From NCBI RefSeq assembly GCF_001005295.1, contig NZ_LBMK01000002.1, positions 1,965,144 through 2,016,731 on the forward strand: 51,588 nt of DNA, read 5' to 3'. Source of the stretch: Streptomyces yangpuensis (GTDB lineage Bacteria; Actinomycetota; Actinomycetes; Streptomycetales; Streptomycetaceae). Under the pieces are notes generated by a model. That model worked only from the letters and a program-made list of their open reading frames with translations, was not told where the DNA came from and made no database searches. Position 1 is the first letter of the stretch; each line of letters opens with the position of its first letter. The translations under genes were made by a program, and so were the position numbers. Positions 42,531 to 50,722 of the stretch are shown here, in pieces.

Positions 42531-43241
42531 TCACAGGGAGGTGGTGGTGAGGGTGGCGAGTGCGGCTTGGTAGTGGGTGGGGGCGGGGAGGTCGGTGAGG
42601 TGGTAGCCGGGGACGGCCGGGGGGTGGGGGCGGGTGCTGACGTAGGGGTGGGTGAGGCCGCCCGCGAGTCCGGTGCCGGTGGCTTTGAGGCAGGCTTCCT
42701 TGCGGGCCCAGCAGCGGGCGAGTGCGGTGGGTCGTCGGTTGGTGGGGAGGGCGGTGAGCTCTTGGGTTTCGGTGGGGTGGAGGGTGTGGAGGAGGTCGGT
42801 GACGGTTCGTGGGGTGGGGTGTTGTTCGATGTCGATGCCGACGGGGGTGGTGGCGAGGGCGATGTAGGCGTGGTCGCCGCTGTGGGAGAGGGAGAAGTGG
42901 AGCGGGTTTCCGGGGATGTTGGGCCGGCCGTGGGGTGCGCCGCAGCAGGGGCAGTTCTCGCGGGTGAGGTGGATGGTGTGGGGTGGTTGGTGGAGGTAGG
43001 CGCCGAGGAGGGTGCGCAGGGCGAGGTGGGAGGTGGTGTAGCGGTGTCGGTGGCCGGGGTCGCGGAACCGGTCGGCGCGTTCGCGTTCCTCTGCGTCGAG
43101 GATGTGGTGTGCGTCGGTGACGGCGTGGCCGCCGACGGTGGTGATGGTGGTGTTGAGGGCCCAGACGACGGGTGTGGTGGAGGTGGGTGCGGGCCCGGGG
43201 ACGGCTGGGTTGGGGCCGAGTTGGTGGAGGTTCTCGATCAC
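42531..43241 (-). CDS. Sfp-type 4'-phosphopantetheinyl transferase
   Basis: 236 residues from a GTG at 43241 that overlaps the AraC stop (GTGA). Motifs: C-P-C-C-G-A-P-H-G-R-P upstream, F-S-L-S-H-S-G-D-H-A-Y-I-A-L, V-G-I-D-I-E-Q and W-A-R-K-E-A-C-L-K-A-T-G-T-G-L, the last two carrying the Mg/CoA-binding acidic residues and Lys of Sfp/EntD-type enzymes. It loads phosphopantetheine on carrier proteins of polyketide or peptide synthases, though none are in the window. Codons nearly always end in C with few in G, giving the plus strand a strong G/T bias unlike its neighbours. Confidence 0.92.
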   Translation of the reverse strand: MIENLHQLGPNPAVPGPAPTSTTPVVWALNTTITTVGGHAVTDAHHILDAEERERADRFRDPGHRHRYTTSHLALRTLLGAYLHQPPHTIHLTRENCPCCGAPHGRPNIPGNPLHFSLSHSGDHAYIALATTPVGIDIEQHPTPRTVTDLLHTLHPTETQELTALPTNRRPTALARCWARKEACLKATGTGLAGGLTHPYVSTRPHPPAVPGYHLTDLPAPTHYQAALATLTTTSL

Positions 43242-44179
43242 CCGTTTGAGGGTAGTCGAGACGGGCGGAGCGTCCGTTCGACCGGGATCCACAGCTGGAA
43301 GTCGGTTGCCGGGCCGACATGGACCGGCCGGGTCCGCAGCAGCTCCGGACCCGGCCGGCTCGTGTACGGGTTGGAGGGGAACCACAGGGTGAACACGTCG
43401 CGCCAGAGCTCCTGGACGGCACTCGGATAGGGACCGTGATGGTCGAAGACCGCCCAGGTCCCGGCAGGGACGTCGAGGGCGTCGAGGGCGTCGGCGGCGT
43501 CGGGGGTGTCGGCGGTGTCGGGGGTGTCGAGGTCGTGGGGTTCGCCGGGTTCGCCGGTGGTCGCTTCGGGCCGGGTCGCGACACCGACCCAGTAATCCGC
43601 GTGGGCGCCCTCCTCCCGACTGCCGGTCAGATACACGAACGCCGACAGGATCCCCTCCGGCTCCGGGAGACCGCGGAGTTCCTTCATCCGTGCGATCGTC
43701 CGTGCGTCCAGGCTCTCCACATGTGCCATGGCGGCCGCGTTGACCCCGTCGTGCACGAGAGGGACCGTGGTCTTCGTGCCGACGACCCGGAACGGCTCCT
43801 TCTCCACGATCCGGTAGCGCATGCTCGTACTGCCCTCCACGACGACACGGAAGGACATCCGCGGTTGCGCCGTGAGCACCGCTCCCGTACGGCGGGCCTC
43901 GCCCGGACCGATGCCGTGCACCGACCGGAACGCCCGGGCGAACGCCTCGCCCGAGCCGTACCCGTAGCGCACCGCGATGTCGAGCAGCGTCAGGTCTCCG
44001 GCGAGCACCTCGGCCCCGGCGAGCGTCATGCGCCGCCGCCGCACGTAGGTGGGGAGGGGCATCCCGGCCAGGGCGGAGAACAGCCGCCGGAAGTGGTACT
44101 CCGGCACTGCGGCGATCCGGGCCACCTCGGCCATGTCGATGACGTCCTGGTCGAGGCGGTCCTCCAGGTGGTCCAGGCC
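43238..44179 (-). CDS. AraC regulator with GyrI-like domain, 5' end lost at a rearrangement
   Basis: About 313 residues of real homology. It begins within the first helix (L-D-H-L-E-D-R-L-D), followed by the AraC double helix-turn-helix (V-P-E-Y-H-F-R-R-L-F-S-A-L-A-G, Y-V-R-R-R-R-M-T-L-A, G-Y-G-S-G-E-A-F-A-R-A-F) and a GyrI/effector-binding domain with Y-R-I-V-E-K-E-P-F-R-V-V-G and G-T-W-A-V-F. A usual member has about 10 more residues at the start; here that place is taken by the antisense of a serine hydrolase and the frame stays open to 44851. Internal ATG 44134 could restart translation but would cut the first helix. A 9-bp repeat (43470-43533) encodes a D-T-P-D-A-A-like insertion within the GyrI domain. 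Confidence 0.8.
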   Translation of the reverse strand, partial: GLDHLEDRLDQDVIDMAEVARIAAVPEYHFRRLFSALAGMPLPTYVRRRRMTLAGAEVLAGDLTLLDIAVRYGYGSGEAFARAFRSVHGIGPGEARRTGAVLTAQPRMSFRVVVEGSTSMRYRIVEKEPFRVVGTKTTVPLVHDGVNAAAMAHVESLDARTIARMKELRGLPEPEGILSAFVYLTGSREEGAHADYWVGVATRPEATTGEPGEPHDLDTPDTADTPDAADALDALDVPAGTWAVFDHHGPYPSAVQELWRDVFTLWFPSNPYTSRPGPELLRTRPVHVGPATDFQLWIPVERTLRPSRLPSNG

Positions 44180-45073
44180 CTGTGCGCGTTGATCCTGGCC
44201 GACCGGGGCGAGCTGGACCTGGCCGCGCCGGTCGCCGCCTACTGGCCCGAGTTCGCGGCCGCGGGCAAGCAGAACGTGCTGGTACGGCATGTGCTGTCGC
44301 ATACTGCAGGGCTCCCGGACCTGGCGGGGCCGACGACCGTGGAGCAGCTCTACGACTGGGAGAGCGTGACGTCGGGGCTGGCCGCGCAGACGACCGAGTG
44401 GAAACCGGGAACGGCCGCCGGCTATCACGCGCTCACCTTCGGGTTCCTGGTGGGTGAGATCGTCCGCCGCGTCACCGGCCGCAGCCTCGGTGAGTTCTTC
44501 GCCGACGAGGTCGCAGGGCCGTTGGGTGCGGACTTCCACTTCGGGCTCGGCGCCGAGCACGACCGCCGAGTCGCACCGCTCGTCCCGCCGCCGTCGCTGA
44601 CCGACGCGTACGCCTCCAGGGCGCCGCTCGGGCCGGACGGCGTACGCCGGGAGTACCCCGGTGCGGCGATCCGCGTCCGGGACATCAACTCCGCGGCCTG
44701 GCGCCGGGCGCAGATCCCGGCGGTGAACGGCTTCGGCAACGCCCGGTCCGTCGCCCTCGTCCAGTCGGTACTGGCCAACCGCGGGTCGGCGGGCGGTGTG
44801 CGGCTGCTGTCGTCCCGGGGCTGTGAGCCCGCGTGGGAGGAGGAGTTCCACGGCGAGGACCGGGTCCTGCGGACGCCGGTGTCCTGGACCACTGGCTTCG
44901 GCAGGTTCGGCACCGCCTTCGGATGGGGCGGATGGGGCGGCTCACTGGTCGCGAGCGACCCCGGCTCACGCATGACGGTGGCCTACGTCATGAACCGGAT
45001 GCTCGACCGGGACACGCAGGAGGACAACCGCGGACTGGAGATCATCATGGCTGCCTACGGCGGACTGCAGTGA
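44177..45073 (+). pseudogene. Serine hydrolase (beta-lactamase family), N-terminus missing
   Basis: About 298 codons of a class C beta-lactamase-like esterase. The sequence joins in at A-L-C-A-L-I-L-A-D-R-G-E-L-D-L and continues with Y-W-P-E-F-A-A-A-G-K, L-S-H-T-A-G-L-P, G-Y-H-A-L-T-F-G-F and a complete C-terminus. The first 70-90 residues, which hold the S-x-x-K catalytic motif, are absent, and no suitable start codon or promoter is left; upstream in the same frame is only the antisense of the AraC gene. It cannot be an active enzyme. The break coincides with the break in the AraC gene. Confidence 0.75.
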
Positions 45074-45088
45074 CAGCCCGCCTGCCCC

Positions 45089-45391
45089 TCACGTCCCGGG
45101 CGCGGGCGCTGTTGGCGCCGTCGGTGTGGACGGTGCAGCGGCCCGCCCGGGGGCGACGGCCATGCTGCGCAGCCCGAGCCCGGCGGCATCGGCCCTGCGC
45201 TGCAGTTCCGTGGCGAAGTAGAGGTTGGCCCGCTTGGACTGGATGGAGGTGGACAGGGGCCGGTGGCCGCGCTCGGCGTCGGGGTTGCCCAGGTCGAACC
45301 GGGCGAACCGCTGCCCCTCGCTGCTGACCGTCGTCGGGCGCGGCAGGAGGATGCGCGCCGCCGTACTGGCGGCGGCCATCACCGGGCTCAC
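45089..45391 (-). pseudogene. Short-chain dehydrogenase remnant
   Basis: 100 codons. The part Q-S-K-R-A-N-L-Y-F-A-T-E-L-Q-R-R followed by L-R-S-M-A-V-A-P-G is the mid to C-terminal stretch of short-chain dehydrogenases; the catalytic Tyr of the Y-x-x-x-K motif is lost (the place reads S-T-S-I-Q-S-K), the N-terminal NAD-binding Rossmann part is missing and the end is Pro/Thr-rich. It lies directly behind the broken hydrolase, so this is a zone of gene decay. Confidence 0.65.
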
Positions 45392-45486
45392 GCAGACGGG
45401 GTGCGCAGGCCAGGCGCGGCCTGGGGGTGGTTGGGGCGGCAGGGGTGCGCGTGCGCTACAGGGTGTGATGTGGGTAACGTCGGGTC

Positions 45487-46773
45487 ATGGGTTTCGGTGG
45501 TGTGAGTGGTGGTCAGCGGCGCGGGCACGTACTGCTGTTGGCGGGGGACGCAGCGATACGCCGTGGCGGCGTGCTGGTGGCTCCCGGCGTGAACGTGGCC
45601 GCGTTGGCGATGGTCCCGGCGGATGCGCTGCTGGGGTGTGGGGTGCCGGCCGACATGGTGTGCCTGGAGGGAGTACGCGATCCGAACACGGTGTTGGCAC
45701 GGCTGCGGGTGGCGGTGGCCGCGGAAGGGCCGCTGTTCGTCTACGTATCCGGGCGGTTGACAGCTGATCGTCGCGGTCGCGGTCGGGGTCATGGTCGTGG
45801 CCGCGGGCTGTTCGTGGCGCTGGCGGGGACGACGGCGGCCAGCGTCCGGTACACGTCGTTGCCGTGGGAGTGGCTGCTGGGGGAGCTGCGTTCACGTACG
45901 GCGGGTGAGACGACGGTGGTGGTCGACCTGGTGGCGGACAAGGCGGCGTGGCCGCTGGTGGAGGAGACCGGGACGCTGCCGGGGCTGGCCGGCCTTGCGG
46001 GGGTGGAGGCGTTCGGGGTGGTGTGCGGGCCGGGTGCCCCGGCGGCGGTCGGCGGGGTCAGCGGGTACACACGGCAGTGGATCGACCAGCTACGGCGCGC
46101 TCCGGTGCGGCCGTCGAACGTGGAGCTGCATGTCCTGGCGGCGGGGTCGGCCGGGCTGGCGCCGGGCACGCTGGTGGTGCCGTCCGCACGGGAGCTGGAG
46201 ACGCGCTCCGTACCTGCTCCTGTTCCTGTTCCTGCTCCGGAGCCTGTGGCTTTTTCCGGGACCGCGCGGGTTGTCGAAGCAGCGGAAGCGGTGACCGGTT
46301 CCCTGCCAGTGGTGGGGACGGAGGATCCGCGGGCACGTTTGCATGCGCTGGCGATGAGAGGCCGCCATGCGGAGGCCGACGCGCTGGCGAGGACATGGGA
46401 ACGGTGGGTGGTGGAACGGTCGGGGCAGGCCTCGGCAGAGGCGGTGCAGTGCGGGGAGATCCGGGCGGATCTTGCGCGGATGGCGGGTGATTTCGCCGCG
46501 GCGACCCGATTGTGGACGGCTGCGGGGCGGGCTCGGCTGGCATTGCAGGGCGCGGATGCGGCCGAGGTCCAGGACGCGGCGGCAGGTGCCCTGTACTGCT
46601 GGACGCAGCTGAAGGACCGGGCTGGGGCGCTGGAGCTGGGACCCGCGCTGGTGGGTCTTCTGCGTGCGCTGCCGTTGCTGGACCCGGACCGTCTACGCCT
46701 GGCCGAGCGCCGACTGGAGACGCTGCGTACCCCGGCCGGCGCTCCGCATGGCTCCCGCGTCGTACGGTCCTGA
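45487..46773 (+). CDS. Caspase-fold protein with missing catalytic His and Cys
   Basis: 428 residues. Residues about 13-165 follow the actinobacterial caspase-like layout: H-V-L-L-L-A-G strand, a linker with V-P-A-D-M-V-C-L-E-G-V, G-P-L-F-V-Y-V-S-G-R-L, L-F-V-A-L-A-G-T-T, Y-T-S-L-P-W-E-W-L and E-T-T-V-V-V-D-L-V-A-D-K. Active members have Y-x-G-H-G and D-C-C-F-S-G; here those read S-G-R-L and D-L-V-A-D, so both catalytic residues seem lost. A G-R-G-R-G-H-G-R-G-R-G run is inserted at about 97-107. A Pro/Val linker at about 240-255 leads to a C-terminal helical region (A-L-A-M-R-G-R-H-A-E-A-D-A-L-A) like a tetratricopeptide-type repeat. It precedes a membrane protein and a receptor kinase. The fold call is by pattern, not by search. 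Confidence 0.6.
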   Translation: MGFGGVSGGQRRGHVLLLAGDAAIRRGGVLVAPGVNVAALAMVPADALLGCGVPADMVCLEGVRDPNTVLARLRVAVAAEGPLFVYVSGRLTADRRGRGRGHGRGRGLFVALAGTTAASVRYTSLPWEWLLGELRSRTAGETTVVVDLVADKAAWPLVEETGTLPGLAGLAGVEAFGVVCGPGAPAAVGGVSGYTRQWIDQLRRAPVRPSNVELHVLAAGSAGLAPGTLVVPSARELETRSVPAPVPVPAPEPVAFSGTARVVEAAEAVTGSLPVVGTEDPRARLHALAMRGRHAEADALARTWERWVVERSGQASAEAVQCGEIRADLARMAGDFAAATRLWTAAGRARLALQGADAAEVQDAAAGALYCWTQLKDRAGALELGPALVGLLRALPLLDPDRLRLAERRLETLRTPAGAPHGSRVVRS

Positions 46774-47235
46774 CCTTCTGCCGACGCGAGTATCGAGGGG
46801 GGCCGACTCATGTGCGGGTCAGTACCTGGGGCCACGCCGCCGAGGCCGACATCCACTTCGGCAAGGCTGAGGACATCGGCCTACGGGCTTACGGGCTACG
46901 GGCTTACGGGGGGTGTCGGGCAACCGCCCGCTTCTCAGGAGGCCAGGCGTGCGGGCAGCCCCGCCTCGGCACGCCAGTAGTCCGCGTGGCGCGGGTCGGC
47001 CGGCCAACCCCGTTCTTCCGGTCCGGGCGGAGTCAACGACGCGTGCAACATCCCGCAGGAATGCCACGTCGGCAGGCGACAGGCCGGGAATCAATGTGGT
47101 CAGAGGGACGTCGTCGAAGCATTCTCGCTGCATGCACCGATCATTCGTTCTGGCCGGCTCGGCGGCGGCATCGGGGTCATGGTTTCGGCGGACGGGCATT
47201 CGGCGGGTGGCGGGTGGGTGTGGATACTGCTGGGC
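46774..47235. other. Gap with possible minus-strand remnant and short repeat
   Basis: 462 bp without a confident gene. A minus frame from ATG 47133 to 46819 begins with a protein-like stretch (DVPLTTLIPGLSPADVAFL) and then turns into Arg/Pro-rich sequence over a direct repeat of TACGGGCT units at 46880-46912, so it may be a frayed gene. Plus frames are not convincing. The end of the gap should carry the promoter of the membrane protein gene. Confidence 0.3.
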
Positions 47236-47793
47236 ATGAGGTTCTCGCCTGTTGCCCGAATCCACTTGATGATCACCTTCGTGTTGGTGATGTGCGGAGT
47301 GGCGGGTGGGGCCTGCCTCGGCTTGCTGCTGGGTGGGCGAGTGACGGGGGTGCTGGCTGCGACGGCGGCTGGGCTGGGCGCGGGGGTCGGATCGTTCCTG
47401 TCGCGCCGCCACGTGGCCGCCTTCCTCAGCCCTGCCCCTGCTCCTGCTCCTGCCCCTGTTCCGGCCGCTGCGCCTGCCCCTGCTCCCGTCGCTGTCGCGG
47501 GTGCGGGGGTGGGTGGATATGCCGAGGGGGTCGCGGATGCGGTGCTGGTCAGCATTGCGGTGTACCAGGCGGCGGTCTTCCCGGTGACGGCTTTCGGGGT
47601 CAGTGAGGAGGAGCGCGTGGCGCGGCGGGGCGTCGCATACCGTGTCTGTGCGCATGAGGGTCTGCCGCAGGCCGTGCGGGTGTCGGCGGCTGCGGCGTTG
47701 GAGGCGGTTGATCAGGGCGTGGATGCCGAGCGGGCGCATGCTGCGGTGAGGGCGTTGTCGTTGGCCGTCTACGACCAGCGTGCCGCACGCTGA
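47236..47793 (+). CDS. Membrane protein with Ala-Pro linker, hypothetical
   Basis: 185 residues from ATG 47236 (a GTG/ATG-rich extension to 47179 is possible). Two hydrophobic segments at about 10-30 and 35-52, then an A-P-A-P-A-P-V-P repeat linker of about 25 residues, and a C-terminal helical domain with G-Y-A-E-G-V-A-D-A-V-L-V-S-I-A-V-Y and L-E-A-V-D-Q-G-V-D-A-E-R-A-H-A-A-V. I do not recognise that domain. The gene lies between the caspase-fold gene and the receptor kinase on the same strand, all with similar Pro/Ala linkers, which suggests they work together. Confidence 0.6.
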   Translation: MRFSPVARIHLMITFVLVMCGVAGGACLGLLLGGRVTGVLAATAAGLGAGVGSFLSRRHVAAFLSPAPAPAPAPVPAAAPAPAPVAVAGAGVGGYAEGVADAVLVSIAVYQAAVFPVTAFGVSEEERVARRGVAYRVCAHEGLPQAVRVSAAAALEAVDQGVDAERAHAAVRALSLAVYDQRAAR

Positions 47794-47859
47794 CCCTGCC
47801 CTGGCGCAAGGGTCTGGGGGCTGGATCGGTTGGGTGGGGGCGGGGGTGGGGTGGGCTTG

Positions 47860-49476
47860 ATGGAGACTCTGCGGCCTGGTGACCCGTCGGAGATCGGTGG
47901 ATACCGATTGCTGGCGCGTCTGGGTGAGGGTGGGATGGGCGAGGTCTTCCTGGCCCGGACGGCCTCGGGGCGGCCTCTCGCGCTGAAGACCGTGCACCGG
48001 GATCTGAGCGCGGATGCGGGTTTCGCCGAGCGTTTCGACCGGGAGATCCGTACGAGCGACCGGGTGCGGGGCGCTTGGATGGTCTCGGTGGTTGACTTCA
48101 GTCCGCCGGGGGCCGTGTTGCAGTGGCTGGCGACGGAGTACGTAGCGGCACCGTCGCTGGCGGAGTGGGTCCATCGGCACGGGCCGTTGCCGCTGCCCCC
48201 TCTGTTGTCTCTGGCCCGGGAGCTGACGGCTGCGCTGGTCACGGTGCAGGCTGCCGGGGTCGTTCATCGCGACATCAAGCCGGCGAATGTGCTGTTGGGC
48301 CGCGAGCGTCCCTTCCTCATCGACTTCGGCATTGCCCGCGTGGTGCGCGATGCCCGCTACACGCAGACCGGAGCGGTCATCGGGACTCCCGGCTACCTCG
48401 CACCGGAGCAGGCCACCGGCGCTGTCGCCTCCGCTCCGGCGGATGTGTTCTCTCTCGCTGCGGTGCTGGTTCATGCGGCGGCGGGGCGCGGCCCGTTTCT
48501 GGCGGCGGGTGAGGAGCTGACGCTGCCGGCTCTCCTCTACCGAATCGTTCACGAGGAGCCCCGTCTGGACGGTGTCCCGGGGGATCTGGCGCCCTTGCTG
48601 CGGGATTGCCTGGCCAAGGATCCGGCAGCGCGCCCCACCGCGGCGGAACTCCTGCAGCGCCTGACGGCTGCGGGGCCGGCGGCCGGGGAGTGGGGGACTG
48701 CGGTGCCGGCTGCCCTGGAGGCTGATGTCGCGCGCCGCGAGGCCGAACTGGCCCGGCTGCTCACTCCGCCGGTGGTGGCGGTACCTCCGGTGCCCGCGGC
48801 CCCACCGGCTGTACCATCGCTGGCCACACCTGCCACGCCCTCCCCACCTGCCACACCTCCCACGGCGTCCGGCGGCGGGTGGTTCTCGGGTCGGAGCCGG
48901 CTGCTGGCCGTAGGCGGTGCGGTTGCCGTGGCGGCGATTCTGGCCTTCTTCCCACTACGGCTGCTCATGGACGGCGACCGAGACAATGGCGGTGGCGACA
49001 AGCCCACCCAGTCCCCGACCCCGTCCCTGACCCAGACCCCGGCCCCGGTCGCGTCTGCGTCGGTATCGGGGCCGGAGGTTCTGCCTGCGGCGTGGGTGGG
49101 CACCTGGACCGGCACCGGTCCGGGGACGCCGGAGGCGGACGGTGTCACTCGGGTCAGGGCGGGTGCGTTCTCGGTCACGGTGACCTTGAACGCGGGGGCG
49201 GTCGGCGAGGTCGTGGGCCGGCAGGTCAGTGATGTCAAAGAGCTGGTCACCGGGCGGAACCTGGGTTGCACCGAGGCGTTGGAGCTGCGGCAGATCCGCC
49301 AGGACTCCGCTGTCTTCGCTGCGGTGACCAGTCATCCCACCGACCGTTCGGCGACGTTCGAGTGTCCCCGGGGCAACCTCTACGTCCTCACGATGACGCA
49401 GCCCGACCGGCTGGCGTTGGAGTCGGAGGGAGCCCAGTCGGCGGGCGCCCCCGAGGCCCTCACGCGCCGAGGCTGA
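47860..49476 (+). CDS. Receptor-type Ser/Thr protein kinase
   Basis: 538 residues from ATG 47860 (TTG 47830 and GTG 47851 also in frame). Kinase domain about 14-275: G-E-G-G-M-G-E-V, A-L-K-T-V (catalytic Lys), H-R-D-I-K-P-A-N, D-F-G-I-A-R, A-P-E-Q. A Pro-rich linker, a membrane helix at about 348-370 and an outside domain of about 130 residues, beta-rich (A-W-V-G-T-W-T-G-T-G at its start, one cysteine pair C-T-E and C-P-R), make it a transmembrane sensor. It differs from the other kinase in the window, which has a binding-protein domain outside. Followed by a tandem repeat that starts within its last codons. Confidence 0.92.
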   Translation: METLRPGDPSEIGGYRLLARLGEGGMGEVFLARTASGRPLALKTVHRDLSADAGFAERFDREIRTSDRVRGAWMVSVVDFSPPGAVLQWLATEYVAAPSLAEWVHRHGPLPLPPLLSLARELTAALVTVQAAGVVHRDIKPANVLLGRERPFLIDFGIARVVRDARYTQTGAVIGTPGYLAPEQATGAVASAPADVFSLAAVLVHAAAGRGPFLAAGEELTLPALLYRIVHEEPRLDGVPGDLAPLLRDCLAKDPAARPTAAELLQRLTAAGPAAGEWGTAVPAALEADVARREAELARLLTPPVVAVPPVPAAPPAVPSLATPATPSPPATPPTASGGGWFSGRSRLLAVGGAVAVAAILAFFPLRLLMDGDRDNGGGDKPTQSPTPSLTQTPAPVASASVSGPEVLPAAWVGTWTGTGPGTPEADGVTRVRAGAFSVTVTLNAGAVGEVVGRQVSDVKELVTGRNLGCTEALELRQIRQDSAVFAAVTSHPTDRSATFECPRGNLYVLTMTQPDRLALESEGAQSAGAPEALTRRG

Positions 49477-49567
49477 CCGACCGAGACTGGCCGACCGCGA
49501 CTGGACGGGACTGACCGACCGAGACTGGCCGACCAGGACTGACCGGGACTGGCCGACCGACGCTGAC
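49473..49567. repeat. 38-bp tandem repeat downstream of the kinase gene
   Basis: Two full copies of a 38-bp unit, 49473-49510 and 49511-49548, and a half copy to 49567; each unit is built from smaller GACTGGCCGACCG-like pieces. The first copy begins with the kinase stop codon. Confidence 0.7.
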
Positions 49568-49652
49568 AGATCAGGCGGCCGGGGGAGGGCGGTGCCAGGC
49601 TGGGAGGAGGCCCATCTGCACACCGGCACAGCGCGGCATGCAAAGGAGTGTC

Positions 49653-50219
49653 ATGTCCTACACCGTGAACGGCGCTGCGGCCCCCGGCCGGCTGCGTACG
49701 GCCCTGGGAGCGGCCGCCGCCGTGGTAGCCCTGCTTGCTGCCGCGGCACCGGCCGCCGGAACTGAATCCGCTGCTGTTGCAGCGCCTGTGCGTGCGCCTG
49801 TACCTCCGTGCGGCAGCGGTCAGCTCGCGGCGGACGGCGCCGAACGCCTGGGGGCGAACGCGGTGCGGATCACCGTCGTCAACGAGGGATCCGAGGCGTG
49901 TGTCCTGCGCGGCCACCCTGCCGTCGCCCTGGCCGGCCAGGGCTCGCCTGCCCGTGCCAAGTCCCTCACGGTCGTCCGTATGGGCCCGGCGCGTCCGGTG
50001 GAGCTGCCCCCCGGCGGTGCGGCCCAGACCCGCATTTCCTTCACGCCGGTACTGGGCGAGGCCGACGGCTACTGCGCCTCGGGTGCCGAGCCCTTCGCCG
50101 CGCCCTCGATGGTCCTGGGTGTCGCGGGTGCCCGTCTCCAGCTCGCACCGGACGACGGCGGAAACTTCGCCCTGTGCGGCACCGTGGTCCGGGCCACCGC
50201 CTTCCGCCCCGCCTCCTGA
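49653..50219 (+). CDS. Secreted DUF4232 protein
   Basis: 188 residues, ATG 49653 with an AAAGGAG box at 4 bp; an ATG at 49638 is less well placed. Signal peptide with a hydrophobic core of Ala/Val/Leu ending about residue 40, no lipobox Cys. The DUF4232 beta-sandwich follows: C-G-S-G-Q-L, V-N-E-G-S-E-A-C-V-L-R-G-H-P, V-E-L-P-P-G-G-A-A-Q-T-R and a last C-G-T-V, with cysteines probably forming disulfides. The function of the family is not known. It is 176 bp from the kinase gene and may or may not share its transcript. Confidence 0.88.
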   Translation: MSYTVNGAAAPGRLRTALGAAAAVVALLAAAAPAAGTESAAVAAPVRAPVPPCGSGQLAADGAERLGANAVRITVVNEGSEACVLRGHPAVALAGQGSPARAKSLTVVRMGPARPVELPPGGAAQTRISFTPVLGEADGYCASGAEPFAAPSMVLGVAGARLQLAPDDGGNFALCGTVVRATAFRPAS

Positions 50220-50244
50220 CCCCGGCGTCCGCGGCGGTACGCGC

Positions 50245-50481
50245 TCAGCGGGGGTTCCAGTGGGCGCGGGTGGCGCCGAAATGGGTCTCGTGTGCCCATA
50301 CGTGGTTGCAGCTGGGGCACTGGAGGTGGAGGAGGCTGCCGGTGTTGGCGAGAAGGTAGCGCCAGTGCGTGGGGCAGGTCCGTTGCTGCGTGCAGGGCTC
50401 GCAGTGGTTGCTGTCGCGGCAGTGGGGACAGGGTGCCCAGGCGCGGCGTCCGGGGTCGGCCTGCGGGTCAAGGGGTAGCAC
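50245..50481 (-). CDS. Small Cys-rich zinc-ribbon-like protein
   Basis: 78 residues from GTG 50481 with a GGAGA box 6 bp upstream. Cys/His pairs C-P-H-C, H-C-E-P-C, C-P-T-H-W and C-P-S-C suggest two zinc sites, like a zinc ribbon plus knuckle. Its start overlaps the end of the DUF6400 gene by 14 bp, so the two are co-transcribed. Function unknown. Confidence 0.7.
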   Translation of the reverse strand: MLPLDPQADPGRRAWAPCPHCRDSNHCEPCTQQRTCPTHWRYLLANTGSLLHLQCPSCNHVWAHETHFGATRAHWNPR

Positions 50482-50722
50482 GATGGTCTCCGCGAGCGGG
50501 GAGTATCCCGGCTGCGACGAGGGTGTCGTGGATCTGTTGCTGCTCCGGATCGAGCCCGGAGTACAGCAGGTCGTAAGCGGCTTCTTCACCGAGGAGCACC
50601 TCGACCGGGTTCCAGTCGGGGCCGAGGGCTTCCATCATGTGGGCGCGCCGGAGTGTCTCGTGGGGGGTGAGGTCGAGCTCGAAGTCGACCGGCGAGGACG
50701 CGGCAGGTTCGTGGGGGGCCAT
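50468..50722 (-). CDS. DUF6400-family protein
   Basis: 84 residues. The pattern D-F-E-L-D-L-T-P-H-E-T-L-R-R, A-L-G-P-D-W-N-P and L-L-Y-S-G-L-D-P-E-Q-Q-Q-I is that of a short Streptomyces protein family I recall as DUF6400. All-helical, cytoplasmic, no known function. ATG 50722. Overlaps the zinc-ribbon-like gene. Confidence 0.75.
   Translation of the reverse strand: MAPHEPAASSPVDFELDLTPHETLRRAHMMEALGPDWNPVEVLLGEEAAYDLLYSGLDPEQQQIHDTLVAAGILPARGDHRATP

Noticed and set aside
46819..48552. 577-codon minus-strand frame across the membrane protein and kinase genes
   Set aside because: Antisense of two well-supported genes over most of its length; only the last 100 codons were considered, as a possible remnant.
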